64,000 nt of DNA, taken from positions 252,446-316,445 of the forward strand of contig VRVR01000026.1 of assembly GCA_009859145.1 (NCBI GenBank). Direction: 5' to 3'. The notes under the pieces are model-generated. The model saw only the letters and a program-made list of their open reading frames with translations. It was not told the DNA's origin and made no database searches. How positions within the stretch are numbered: position 1 is the first letter of the stretch; each line of letters starts with the position of its first letter. The position numbers and the translations under genes are program-made. Source of the stretch: Andalucia godoyi. Lineage: Eukaryota; Discoba; Jakobea; Jakobida; Andaluciidae. Positions 47,539 through 56,236 of this stretch are shown piece by piece.

Positions 47539-50388
47539 CTAGTCGTCATCTGGTGGTTGGGTGCGAGTGGTCTCTTGGAGTTTGTGGTGCTGGATGATTG
47601 CGCCGACATCGATGAGTTTTGAAACGGACGAGCGGATGTTCTGGGCAATCCGGACAGAGACTCCGATTGCGGTTCCGACAACAGCACCACATGCAATGGC
47701 CACAACAACGGCACCAAGTTGCACCACAACCAGCAATCCTGATTCAGAGGCATTTCGACCTTCTCGGCAGCTCCCACCACTTGACGACAAGGACGAAGAC
47801 GAGTAGAAAAGGATGCCGCGCTGGGAATGAAGCAGAGACGCCAGAACAACGCCCGTGGCCGCTGCAGCTCCCATCGCAATGGTTCGATGCAACATTCGAT
47901 GCGACGCCCACGACGCAGGAAGGGTTACCAGAATGCAGTGCGTACAGAGAACGGCGAACACAGAAGCAAAGCAGGCTGCGTACGGATGCATGTGGTGGGA
48001 GCACGCGAGCATCGAGCACACCGCGACGGACACCGATATGTGGATGTTGGAGGGGCTACACAAGGTCGTCAGAGAAGCCTGAACACCTGGGGACGTGGAA
48101 GGATCAAACAATCGAAGAATCGTCTGCAGCACATCTTCCGCATCCCGCTGTCCGTCCTCCTTTGCACTGCTACTGTTGCTGCTGTTGCTGCCGTTGCTGG
48201 AAGTCACGCGAAGAAAGACCGAGAATATACGGGTCAAAACGAGAGTGGCAAACGTCGCGCACAAGCAATTTGCAAACGAAAGACCAGCGCTCCGAAGATG
48301 GTTCAGAAGAACATCGGACTCTTGCGAAAGATACACATCCGACATTGCAGCGCTGTCCATGCCCGACGTCGACGTTGGCAACGGCGAGAGGTGCGAGGTA
48401 TCAAATGGGAGGAGAAATGGGACGCCAGACATGATGCCGCCCCACACGCAACACATCGAGAGCACCAGAAACGACAGCACTGCACGGAGAGCAGCATTAG
48501 ACGACAAGAAAGAATTTGAATTCTCATTGGTCTTGGACGACGAGGACGGCTGGGGAAGAGGAATCGGACTGATGATAAGGAGACACGAGACGGTGAATGC
48601 AGAAGCAGCGACAAACAAGAGAGCAAGGCCACTGTCAATGAGCACAAAGTCGGAACGGAAAAATCCCCATAGCGGCCGTTCGTATCGCGGAACAACAAAC
48701 ACGATGAACGGGTCCACAGGCGACGGCGAGTACGTGGATTCGCACGAAATGTCGACATACCGGGAGCTTGCAGAAGACGCATAGGCATGCAGTGCAAACA
48801 CTGGCAGCATAAGCGCTGTCGCGTACACGAGTACAAGGAGTGACGAAAACATCGGCCGCACTCTATGTGCAAGAAACGCATCTGCGGGACCAAACAGCCA
48901 CACCACAACCACAATGCATGTCCACCACAATCCAATCCAGTCGTTCAGCACCGCAGTCGTGGACGGAATCCATGAGTTGTCTTGTCGTGTAAACACCGAT
49001 GTGCTCGGCTGCGTCCATGTCGCGCTCGACAAGTCCGATACAGGAGCGTATTGCGGATAAAGCGCAAAAGAAAGCGCTGGATACGCAAGCCGACCTAGTA
49101 AAAAAATGACGGAGACCGCAAGAATCATAGGAACAAATCCCGGAAACCGCACAGAGACAGTCGCAGAGGCCGCAGCAATAAGGATGGTGAACGGAACAAG
49201 CGTCGTCAGGACGACCTGAAGAATGTCGAGCAACAGCGTGACTTTAAGACCAGTGACGAGCGAGTACGTACGAAGCAGTAAAGTGTCCGGAACGCTGACA
49301 TTCACTTGTGGAGGAGGGATTTGAATGAGGGTGTCTGTAAAGTTGTTGTGCATCATTGCACGGTAGTCCCAACTCATCATCTCGACCAGCTGATGATACT
49401 CCAAATCGTGAAAAAGTGAGGAATTGGCCTCCTGGATGCGTGATTCAATCTGCAAAATTGTGGAATTTCGGTTTGCAGTCTGCAGTGCAATCTCGATGGT
49501 CTGGGATTGCCGAGTCGCGGTGAGTGATTCTTGTAAAAACAAGGATGCTGCTGCGATTCCGTCCGTCGTGTTTTCAATGCTGTTTCTAGATGCAGACAGT
49601 AATTCGGAAAATGAAGTCAGATTCGACTCGATCTCAATTCCAACAAGTTCAAGCCTGTAGATCGCATCCGAATGCAGTCGATAGAGATCGTGGATCGCGT
49701 AGAGGATGGACGTCCACACTCCGAGATTGGTGCGGTTTGAAAGGTCGGCAAGTTCCGATGTGTGGTTCGCAATGAAGACGCTCTGGAACGACATCATTGG
49801 AAGAAGAATCGACTCCTCGGTCGAGTGCACCGACGCATTCAGCAAAGCCTGTCTCGCGGCATCCGCATTGGCAGAGTTGAAAAACGCATGGGTGGCATTC
49901 GAAGCCCTGTTGAGGCGATTCGACGCTGTGTCGTACGCCGAGATGGATGCATTGAGCTCGATGGAGACTGTCGAGTCGTTGTTGCGCAGGCCGGGGACCT
50001 GGGTTTCCAGAAACGAAAGAAAGCTCGAGAGATCGTACAGGCTCTGCAGGCTTGCCGAAGTGTTTGCAATGAGCACGGACAGTACAAGGTCGTCCAGTTG
50101 CAGACTGGATATGTTTTCCGCCACATAGAGGGTGTTCCACTCGGCGGTAGCCACAACGGATGCGTTCACAGAGGATGCACGGGCATCCGCAGTCGAGATC
50201 AATGCTGCCAGCGCCGTGTCGTTGGAAAGCCGTCGTGGCACTTCTGTCGAGTTGATCTGCAATTCATACCGTACGAGCGCGTCCATCACAACGCTAATGT
50301 CCAGTTTTGTGTCCGTTTTGCCAGCGTCGACTCGCACAAGAGGCAGAAACAGGATGACAAGGAAAACTAGCAACCGGGAGATCCTCAT
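47539..50388 (-). CDS. Large polytopic membrane protein with N-glycosylated ectodomain, unidentified
   Basis: The product is 949 aa from the ATG at 50388; an extra ten codons upstream begin with TTG. I do not recognise it. Residues 1-23 form a signal peptide (ISRLLVFLVILFLPLV). Residues 24-385 are a Ser/Asn/Leu-rich, helical extracellular or lumenal domain with about twenty Asn-x-Ser/Thr sequons. Residues about 393-940 hold roughly eleven to thirteen hydrophobic helices (for example VTLLLDILQVVLTTLVPFTI, WWTCIVVVVWLF, AVVVAIACGAVVGTAIGVSV), with Ser-rich loops. It ends with HHKLQETTRTQPPDDD. The long glycosylated head and many helices suggest a transporter, channel or surface receptor. Tandem Asn sequons imply heavy N-glycosylation. 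Function unassigned. Confidence 0.75.
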   Translation of the reverse strand: MRISRLLVFLVILFLPLVRVDAGKTDTKLDISVVMDALVRYELQINSTEVPRRLSNDTALAALISTADARASSVNASVVATAEWNTLYVAENISSLQLDDLVLSVLIANTSASLQSLYDLSSFLSFLETQVPGLRNNDSTVSIELNASISAYDTASNRLNRASNATHAFFNSANADAARQALLNASVHSTEESILLPMMSFQSVFIANHTSELADLSNRTNLGVWTSILYAIHDLYRLHSDAIYRLELVGIEIESNLTSFSELLSASRNSIENTTDGIAAASLFLQESLTATRQSQTIEIALQTANRNSTILQIESRIQEANSSLFHDLEYHQLVEMMSWDYRAMMHNNFTDTLIQIPPPQVNVSVPDTLLLRTYSLVTGLKVTLLLDILQVVLTTLVPFTILIAAASATVSVRFPGFVPMILAVSVIFLLGRLAYPALSFALYPQYAPVSDLSSATWTQPSTSVFTRQDNSWIPSTTAVLNDWIGLWWTCIVVVVWLFGPADAFLAHRVRPMFSSLLVLVYATALMLPVFALHAYASSASSRYVDISCESTYSPSPVDPFIVFVVPRYERPLWGFFRSDFVLIDSGLALLFVAASAFTVSCLLIISPIPLPQPSSSSKTNENSNSFLSSNAALRAVLSFLVLSMCCVWGGIMSGVPFLLPFDTSHLSPLPTSTSGMDSAAMSDVYLSQESDVLLNHLRSAGLSFANCLCATFATLVLTRIFSVFLRVTSSNGSNSSNSSSAKEDGQRDAEDVLQTILRLFDPSTSPGVQASLTTLCSPSNIHISVSVAVCSMLACSHHMHPYAACFASVFAVLCTHCILVTLPASWASHRMLHRTIAMGAAAATGVVLASLLHSQRGILFYSSSSLSSSGGSCREGRNASESGLLVVVQLGAVVVAIACGAVVGTAIGVSVRIAQNIRSSVSKLIDVGAIIQHHKLQETTRTQPPDDD

Positions 50389-51386
50389 GATGCCGCGTTT
50401 GCGTTCCTGTGGATGCAAATGTTTTTTCTTTCTTTTTCTTTCTTTCTACTTTCTTTCCCTTACGGTGTCCTCGTCGAATAGGCGTGTGTATGACACGCTG
50501 GCATCCGTTACGTACTCTGTGATTTCCAGGGCGGACAAAGTCATCATTCACATTCCAAACTGGGAAAGTGAGGCCCATCGCCACCATCAAAGACGACACA
50601 AGGAGAAAAACGTCGGGGAAAACGAAAAAGAAACGATTCGTGGTTTTGGCGTCAAGTGAGTCTACAATTTCTGTGCCTGCTGGTGTTCAGTGCGATACTG
50701 CTCGGTTTTCTCTGGTTTTTATTTCTTCTTCAGATTTTCCAGACTACTACCTTTCCAACCCAAATCGTCTGGTGGGACGGCAGTGAATATCATCGGATAG
50801 TATGGTTAAGTTGGCAACCGTCGACGTTTCTGATTAATGAAGGCCAGCCTTTCCCCCCCTGCAGATTGCTGCTACCGGCTGTTGTCGCGGCGACGTAGGT
50901 GTGCAGGTCGCGGCCAGTGAGACACTGTCGAATATTGACAGCCGATTCCTTGTAATCGATGATTCCTCCTCCGCAGTCTCTCTTTCTCTCTCTCTATGTC
51001 AAACATCTTCATGTCTGTCTGTGGCGCACACCATTGCCAATCAAAAAAATGCGGAATGACAATAAATGACGCTCGTTGAAATCCCTAGTTTCCTATGGTT
51101 CCCAAGGTCCAAATGGTTTTTAACGAATGCACTGATTACTCAGCTAGAGAGCTCTGAACAGGAAAAATAGGCTGTTTCTGGTTTGGGGTGCGCGGACCCA
51201 TGGATGTCCACTCAAAAGGAACTCATGTGATGGGTGCAGATGCGGATTGTAAGAATCGCTTTTTTAGGCCAAATAATCTGTCTCAGGCGCAGCATGCGAG
51301 CCAAATGCTTGGAGAGAGGTTTTGGGTTGGAGAGGTAAATACTTTATGAGTGTGAGGGAGTGAGTGTGTGTCTATTTTGCATTTTC
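50389..51386. other. Intergenic region, about 1 kb, with possible small spliced exon and repeat copy B
   Basis: Upstream of the 949-aa gene (minus) and upstream of a small plus-strand gene. A 50568-50786 plus frame has a GTGAGT donor at 50656 and a TTCTTCAG acceptor at 50732-50733. The spliced phase gives a basic C-terminus (KTSGKTKKKRFVVLAS then NFPDYYLSNPNRLVGRQ), but no convincing start. Repeat copy B is at 50759-51013. A 45-codon frame (51199-51333) ends at GTAAAT. None is firmly coding. Confidence 0.4.
50759..51013 (+). repeat. Dispersed direct repeat, copy B
   Basis: Matches 45269-45540 in direct orientation (see that entry). Copy B lacks the T-rich insertion and has a shorter CT run. 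Its first bases coincide with the last codons and stop of the possible exon 50734-50786. Beyond 51013 the two copies diverge completely. Confidence 0.85.
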
Positions 51387-51734
51387 ATGGTCCAGTTTAC
51401 ATTTTCTCCAGAGAGAAAGCAGGCTCTGCGAAAGCAGCTTTTCTTGCTGCAGCTGTCTGTTCCGGTGATGATTGTCTCTGGTGTTGTTCTCTACAAGCGA
51501 TGTATGTGTGGTTTTATCTTGGCCAGGTTCTTTCTTATAAGGTAGTTTTGGAATGCAGAGCAAGAAGAGACTCATTTTTTGTGTGATCTTTGTTTTGTTT
51601 TTGTTTTCATATGTATTGATGCATGCGTAGGGTTTGGGACGCCGGAAGAGCAAGCAAAGTATCCTGATTTTCAAAGATCTGTGCAGGAGCGAAGAAGTCG
51701 CGAAGAGGAAGTCCAGACCAAACACCAACCTTGA
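51387..51734 (+). CDS. Small two-exon gene, 72 aa single-TM protein
   Basis: Exon 1 is 51387-51501 and exon 2 51631-51734. The intron (129 nt) has donor GTATGT and acceptor TAG, and phase is kept (split codon Trp). The product starts VQFTFSPERKQALRKQLFLL, has a hydrophobic segment (about residues 19-36, LFLLQLSVPVMIVSGVVLY), then KRWFGTPEEQAKYPDFQRSV and a charged helix ending at TGA. The basic N-terminus, single helix and Pro-Glu-Glu linker are typical of small inner-mitochondrial-membrane proteins (respiratory-chain accessory or assembly factors), but I cannot name it. An in-frame exon upstream (51199-51333 ending GTAAAT) could splice to the AG at 51391-51392 and give a longer N-terminus; I prefer the simple model. 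Confidence 0.65.
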
Positions 51735-51846
51735 TCTGAAAACGAGAAGCAGAAGCAGAAGCCGCAGTGGAAGCAGAAGAGGAAGAGGGAAGGAGATTGA
51801 AAGAGGGTCTCGTGTCATGCAGGTGAGCAGCCGCTTCTGAATGAGA

Positions 51847-52827
51847 CTACTCCTTCTTGACGGATGGGAGTTTCTTGGAGGTGGTGTAGGTCTTTTTGAA
51901 GAAGTCGGTAAATAAGTACAGGAAGGAAGCATTGCATGAAAGAGTAAAGATGAGTGCGAGAAGTCCTGTGCAGTCACCGTTTCGCAGTTGATAGTAATAT
52001 GCGTAGATAAACGTGAGGAAGAAGCTCGTTGCAAACTGCACGAGCTGCATGCTTGTGAGATACCGTTTCCAGAATGGCTGGAACATCTGAAGTTCGTATT
52101 CCAGCAAATCGGTCCTTCCACTCGAGTTTGCAAATGTGCGGGGGCGCGGGGAAGCAGAAGACGAGCCGTCGTGCAGCAACGCAATGTGGGTTTCGGACAC
52201 CCACGCAATCTCCGATCTGCGGATGACCCTGCGGCCCAGCGAGCATCGTGCGTAATAATAGTACATCACGACATGGATGCCGACGTTGAACAGAAGCCCA
52301 TAAGCATGGAAGACCATGTGCGCATCCAGCCAGCTATAGACCATCGCAATGACGATCGCATGGTGGTACACGTGGAGGAAAATCAGCTTCTTCTTCTTGA
52401 GAACCATGATGACTGTGTCAATTAGTTCGTAAAATTTCGACAAGTAGTACACATAGGCCCAGTACTGCAACCGTGCAGTCTGCCGAGGCGGTTCGGAAAA
52501 CGAGCGGCAGAAGAGCCTTTCCATTCTCGACGAGTAGCCGCTGCTGCGGATGCCGTTCTCGTCAGCCACGTACAGATTATACATTTCGAATAGAGTGCCA
52601 ACCATCATAATTGCCGACCAGACGCAAAGTATCATGTTGTGCAGTCCGGAAAACCACTGCAGCTGGAACGGACGCACAGAGCACGTTTTCATGACGAGCT
52701 GCAGCGCAAACACCGTGAACAGGTACACAGCAATCGCAATCGGGACTGTCTGCACAGAAGCAAGAGGCGTCGAGCCAGGGCTCCACACAAACGCATCCGC
52801 ATCACGCAGAACCGATACAATATCCAT
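51847..52827 (-). CDS. ELO-family fatty acid elongase
   Basis: The product is 326 aa from the ATG at 52827; upstream codons in frame begin with GTG. The family motifs appear in order: FSGLHNMILCVWSAIMM, the KFYELIDTVIMVLKKKKL helix, the catalytic HVYHH histidine box (about residue 154), and HAYGLLFNVGIHVVMYYYYA. After a roughly 40-residue Ser/His insert (RIRRS to RTDLLEYE) comes WKRYLTSMQLVQFATSFFL. Seven or so hydrophobic helices and a Lys-rich ER-retention-like C-terminus (KKLPSVKKE) are visible. ELO enzymes condense malonyl-CoA with acyl-CoA in the ER to lengthen fatty acids. Chain-length or saturation preference cannot be read. It ends about 110 bp from the 72-aa gene, convergent. Confidence 0.93.
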   Translation of the reverse strand: MDIVSVLRDADAFVWSPGSTPLASVQTVPIAIAVYLFTVFALQLVMKTCSVRPFQLQWFSGLHNMILCVWSAIMMVGTLFEMYNLYVADENGIRSSGYSSRMERLFCRSFSEPPRQTARLQYWAYVYYLSKFYELIDTVIMVLKKKKLIFLHVYHHAIVIAMVYSWLDAHMVFHAYGLLFNVGIHVVMYYYYARCSLGRRVIRRSEIAWVSETHIALLHDGSSSASPRPRTFANSSGRTDLLEYELQMFQPFWKRYLTSMQLVQFATSFFLTFIYAYYYQLRNGDCTGLLALIFTLSCNASFLYLFTDFFKKTYTTSKKLPSVKKE

Positions 52828-53264
52828 AGCCCGTGCAACCGACGAAGATGCGTCCTTGGCAAACGAGTATGATCCTATTTCAAAACGCAGTCGGCCTGCT
52901 TGTTCGCGCACTCTTCTCGATAGAATTCGCCCTTTTCTCTCTCAAGAAAATAATAATCATTACATAAAATAGTATGCATAATAAAAAAAAATTAAAATAA
53001 AAACGAGTTGACCGCAATTTCCCTTGTTCTCGCACTGCTGCACAGCTTCTCTTTTCCCTCAGTCGCAGACGTTTCCAAAGTGCCACACTTTGTTGGCGCA
53101 AGACAGCTGCTGTAAACAAATTCGGCATGCTCCCGCCCCATCTTTCTTGCCCAGTTGCACGCGATGCACGATATACACCAACGCATGGACTGGGGACTGT
53201 GCTGCCGTTCTCGGGTTCTTCGCTTCGTGTGCTTCCTTGCAAATCGTGTTTAGGGGGAAATCAG
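52828..53264. other. Divergent intergenic region
   Basis: Between the elongase (minus) and the 56-aa gene (plus). Elongase promoter A/T runs lie near 52940-53005. The segment 53010-53250 is less AT-rich and Cys-codon-rich in several phases, but has no motif. Confidence 0.45.
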
Positions 53265-53605
53265 ATGGAATCGGTGGTTGTATCAGGGCAGACGCTCGCA
53301 ACGGTTGAAAAGCTTACAAGTGCAGTGCGATCCGTCACTGAAAACGTCCACAATCTCAACGTCACTTTGGAACGGTATGTGAGTTTCCTTCCCTTGCTAT
53401 ATATTATTCACTCTGTCAGAAAAAGAAAAAGAAAAAAGAATAGAATGATGGGAAACAAACATTGCAAATAACAATAATATTGATAATAATTGCGTTCTAA
53501 ACACTGTCATTAATGCATTCTTCACGCGCAATTGGTTGGGATAGAATGTTGGACCAGTCTCGCGTGATGGAACAGCTTGAAACATCCCATCTGCGTCCGC
53601 ATTAG
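53265..53605 (+). CDS. Small two-exon gene, 56 aa helical protein
   Basis: Exon 1 is 53265-53374 and exon 2 53545-53605. The intron (170 nt) has a GTATGT donor and a GATAG acceptor with phase preserved. The product begins MESVVVSGQTLATVEKLTSA and continues as an amphipathic heptad-like helix (VRSVTENVHNLNVTLERMLD, QSRVMEQLE), ending shortly after. Length and heptads recall the tiny coiled-coil subunits of assemblies such as DASH (Dad-type) or BLOC/HSBP1-like proteins, but no signature permits a name. The regular Leu/Val spacing and the exact splice phase argue that it is real. Confidence 0.6.
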
Positions 53606-53921
53606 CGATTCCACAGAGATTGTTGTGCATTATCTCCTAGGTTTTTTTCTTCTTTCTCTTTCTTTTTGGTTTGTCGAGGGGAGGGAGGATATTTCTGTTC
53701 ATTCCCTGTTCTCTGCTGTGCATGTCGTGTGGCAACCGAATGCCAATTCATACATTCACGTAAACAAAGAACAGAGTGCGCAGAGGTATTGCCGAATGCG
53801 CACAAGAAGGAGGAGGAGAATGGGAGTCTGTGAGAAAGAAGAAATAGTAGTAAATGTACATATAGCGTAGAGTGATACACGGGGAAGGTGGACGAACATG
53901 CGTGGAGTCATAACCATTTGG
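53606..53921. other. Convergent intergenic region
   Basis: Spacer between the 56-aa gene and SEM1. Contains T-rich and AGGAGG-rich stretches (about 53800-53820). No gene seen. Confidence 0.45.
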
Positions 53922-54202
53922 CTATTGGGGATTGAGCTTGGACTTTTCGAGCTCGGCTCGCAGCTGCTCTGCAAACGCCACGTCTACCTCTTCATCGTCC
54001 CAGTTGTCCGTCCATGAATCCGACTTGACATTCGAGCCTTGAGCAGTGTCGATTTCTATTCCGAGTGAGTGAACATGACTGGAAAAAGAATATGGGGGTC
54101 GAAAAGGCTGCAAAATGACGTACCTGTGTTCTCAAACTCTTCAAATTCGTCGTCGTCTTCAAGAAGATCAAGCTGGTCTGCAATCTTGTTTGCCTTGCTC
54201 AT
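53922..54202 (-). CDS. SEM1: 26S proteasome lid subunit SEM1/DSS1, one intron
   Basis: Exon 1 is 54202-54124 and exon 2 54055-53922, joined across a 68-nt intron (donor GTACGT, acceptor AATAG; phase fits), giving 70 aa, the same length as human DSS1. The product has the two acidic-hydrophobic motifs of the family. LLEDDDEFEEFENTEID is the first and DSWTDNWDDEEVDVAFAEQL followed by RAELEKSKL is the second. The Trp/Asp-rich middle and the QLRAELEK C-terminal helix are diagnostic. SEM1 is an intrinsically disordered subunit of the proteasome lid, where it tethers Rpn3/Rpn7, and also partners with BRCA2 and TREX-2 in other eukaryotes. Intron phase and length leave little doubt about this call. 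Confidence 0.93.
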
Positions 54203-54681
54203 TGCCGCGTGTGGAGGAAACAGAGAGAGACGCCTCGGGAAAAAAGAAAAGACCTTCAGATACGCGCTAATCAGCTCAAAAATCTCGGAAAACACCAAAA
54301 AGAAAAAAGAAAAACAGCAACAAATGAAACAGAAAAACGGCTGGGAGGCATTTGAGAGGCACTTGATTGCAGAGGAAAATAGCAAACAAAAGGGAAACGT
54401 GCTTCAAGTAGGGACGATGGCTCCCCGCCCTTTCCCGCCGGAAAACCCTAGACAACCCTAACAAGGTTCGGTTCAAGTTGAGTGCATCGAGTGTCCGGAT
54501 GTTGCAGGTAAATTCCCGATAGTACAGCAGCTCAGGGGGGGATGACGGAGTGCTGCATTCGTTCGTTTTTGTGCTTGCGTCAGTGTGTGCGAGTGGTGTT
54601 GCTTTCAGTGGACTTTTCGAAACGGCAAGCAGGGGCTTCGGGAGAAAAAAAAAGGGGAGGCTTGACGAATGGATCGAAGCG
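54203..54681. other. Divergent intergenic region with telo-box-like motif
   Basis: Upstream of SEM1 (minus) and the coiled-coil gene (plus). The motif AAAACCCTAGACAACCCTAA lies at 54442-54461. The open frame of the plus gene continues upstream to 54550 without an ATG, and a frame with an ATG at 54542 is offset by one base across an A-run (about 54646-54654). Confidence 0.5.
54441..54462. promoter_or_regulatory. Tandem AAACCCTA telo-box-like motif
   Basis: Two AACCCTA words 8-10 bp apart lie in the SEM1/coiled-coil divergent spacer. In plants such telo boxes mark promoters of translation and growth genes. Here this is pattern similarity only. Confidence 0.3.
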
Positions 54682-55965
54682 ATGGAACAACATACCAATG
54701 ATGCGATCGATGAAATCAGAAGCTTCTTTTCTGTGCAACGCCACGCAATTGCAGAACAGGAAAGAGCGCATCTTTCGGGTCTGATTCTTGGGGCGTTTGT
54801 GCATCCAAAAACCGATGGATTTGTCAAGATGGACACCTTGTGGAATCGGTTGTGTCGAGCACAGTTCTTGCAGTTTCTCTTTGCCCAAGGACCAAGCTCA
54901 CCTCTTTGTGACGTTTTGCAAAGACTTGTTTCGGAGTACCCGTCTGCGATTCTGGATGTCGTTCGCCAGTGTCAGAGTTCCATTGAAAATTTCAACTTTG
55001 AGCATCACCTGGTGCTTGCAAGACTCGTCTCCATGTATGTTCCGATTGAGTGGGTGTTAAACGGGATTGCAGAGCGATGCAGAGCAGAGTTTGCAGTGCA
55101 GCTTGTGGATCCACACAGGAGAAGGTTTCATTCGGTGCACGCTAGCTCGCATGACCAAACAGGCACGGTTGCTGCAGAATTATTTGGATATGCATTTTCC
55201 GCACTGGCGTTTATCGTCTCTGCGCTGTCTCTGCGCGGTCATGAAGAAAGTGTTCGCCATATTAATGCAATTGAACAGCAGTTCGAACAGACTCTCGCGT
55301 CTCTGAAGCCTGCGTCCGCAGTTCATCCAAATCCCCCGCCTCCACCGCCGCCAGCATTACCATTGTCGCCGCACCATCCTGCTTCAAGTGGCCTGCCATC
55401 GTCTTTTGTTTCTGATGCGCCTGCTGTTGCGGTTTCGAAGAATTCCGTTGCTCTGTACGACGACTCCGTGTTGAGAGAGCATATAGCAGAGCTTCAGTCG
55501 GAGGTCAGAGCCATGCAGGTCGACATCGGAGAGCTTGTGCGGAGGGATCGCATGGAGACCAAGCAATTATCCGGAGTCATTTCGTCGATTGCAGACTGCC
55601 GGTCTGATGTCAACAGACTTTTGGCTGCTGCTTCGGAACTCCAAAAGGCAAACGAAGAAGCTCCACCAAAACTAGACAGTGCCATGGTGGTCGGCCGGAA
55701 CACCAGAGATGCACCAGCACCGTCTCCCTTTCCCTCTTCATTAGAGCCCAGGTCTGTGGGGTCTCTCGCTCGGTCGATTTCACTGCAAGGCGCAGAGAAT
55801 GCGTCAATGGCTGTTGTCCCGGCTGTCACAGCCGCCACCGTAGCGATCCGGCGACAGCTGTCGCCGTTGTCATCATGGATGTCCACTTCGCAGCAGTTTC
55901 TGTACAAGATGCTCTTGTACTTGCTGAGTTTCTTGTTTGGGATTCCCATTTCCAGCACCAACTGA
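54682..55965 (+). CDS. Coiled-coil protein with Pro-rich linker and C-terminal membrane anchor
   Basis: The product is 427 aa from the first in-frame ATG (54682). The frame stays open upstream to 54550 without ATG, so an upstream exon or a base error in the A-run may hide the true start. Residues about 1-215 are helical with no known motif. A Pro-rich segment with eight consecutive prolines (about 229-236) follows, then a coiled coil (about 280-345, HIAELQSEVRAMQVDIGELV). A Ser-rich region comes next, and a final hydrophobic helix (FLYKMLLYLLSFLFGIPI) near the end. The terminal helix followed by only a few residues is the layout of a tail-anchored ER or mitochondrial protein. The layout, with Pro-rich linker and coiled coil, faintly recalls peroxin-14. 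No name is assigned. Confidence 0.6.
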   Translation: MEQHTNDAIDEIRSFFSVQRHAIAEQERAHLSGLILGAFVHPKTDGFVKMDTLWNRLCRAQFLQFLFAQGPSSPLCDVLQRLVSEYPSAILDVVRQCQSSIENFNFEHHLVLARLVSMYVPIEWVLNGIAERCRAEFAVQLVDPHRRRFHSVHASSHDQTGTVAAELFGYAFSALAFIVSALSLRGHEESVRHINAIEQQFEQTLASLKPASAVHPNPPPPPPPALPLSPHHPASSGLPSSFVSDAPAVAVSKNSVALYDDSVLREHIAELQSEVRAMQVDIGELVRRDRMETKQLSGVISSIADCRSDVNRLLAAASELQKANEEAPPKLDSAMVVGRNTRDAPAPSPFPSSLEPRSVGSLARSISLQGAENASMAVVPAVTAATVAIRRQLSPLSSWMSTSQQFLYKMLLYLLSFLFGIPISSTN

Positions 55966-56157
55966 AAGAAGACATCGTTGTCGTCTTCAAAATCAAGATC
56001 CGATTAATGGCAACAGAATGAACAAATAAAGCGTTTACGTATTCGATTCGACTTTGAGATTTCGTGCAACACAATAAATCGACGCCTTTCCCCCCTCCCT
56101 TACCGGACGAAGTGCTCTTCTCCGCAGCAAAACAAGACAACATAAAAAAAGAAAATC

Positions 56158-56196
<39 letters not shown>

Positions 56197-56236
56197 ACAC
56201 GACACAATTATGCACCACAGCATTGGGAGCGACGCA
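55966..56236. other. Convergent 3' region with (AC)n tract
   Basis: Spacer between the coiled-coil gene and pyruvate carboxylase with an AATAAA at 56023 and an (AC)n run at about 56160-56190. No gene seen. Confidence 0.6.

Noticed and set aside
50656-50898. 81-codon frame MSLQFLCLL.. as a membrane-protein gene
   Set aside because: Starts with GTG inside a likely intron and runs into the duplicated noncoding segment, where copy A breaks the same frame.
45269-51013. The two direct repeats as LTRs of a retroelement
   Set aside because: They flank START, membrane-protein and intergenic DNA rather than gag-pol; no primer-binding site or reverse transcriptase is present.
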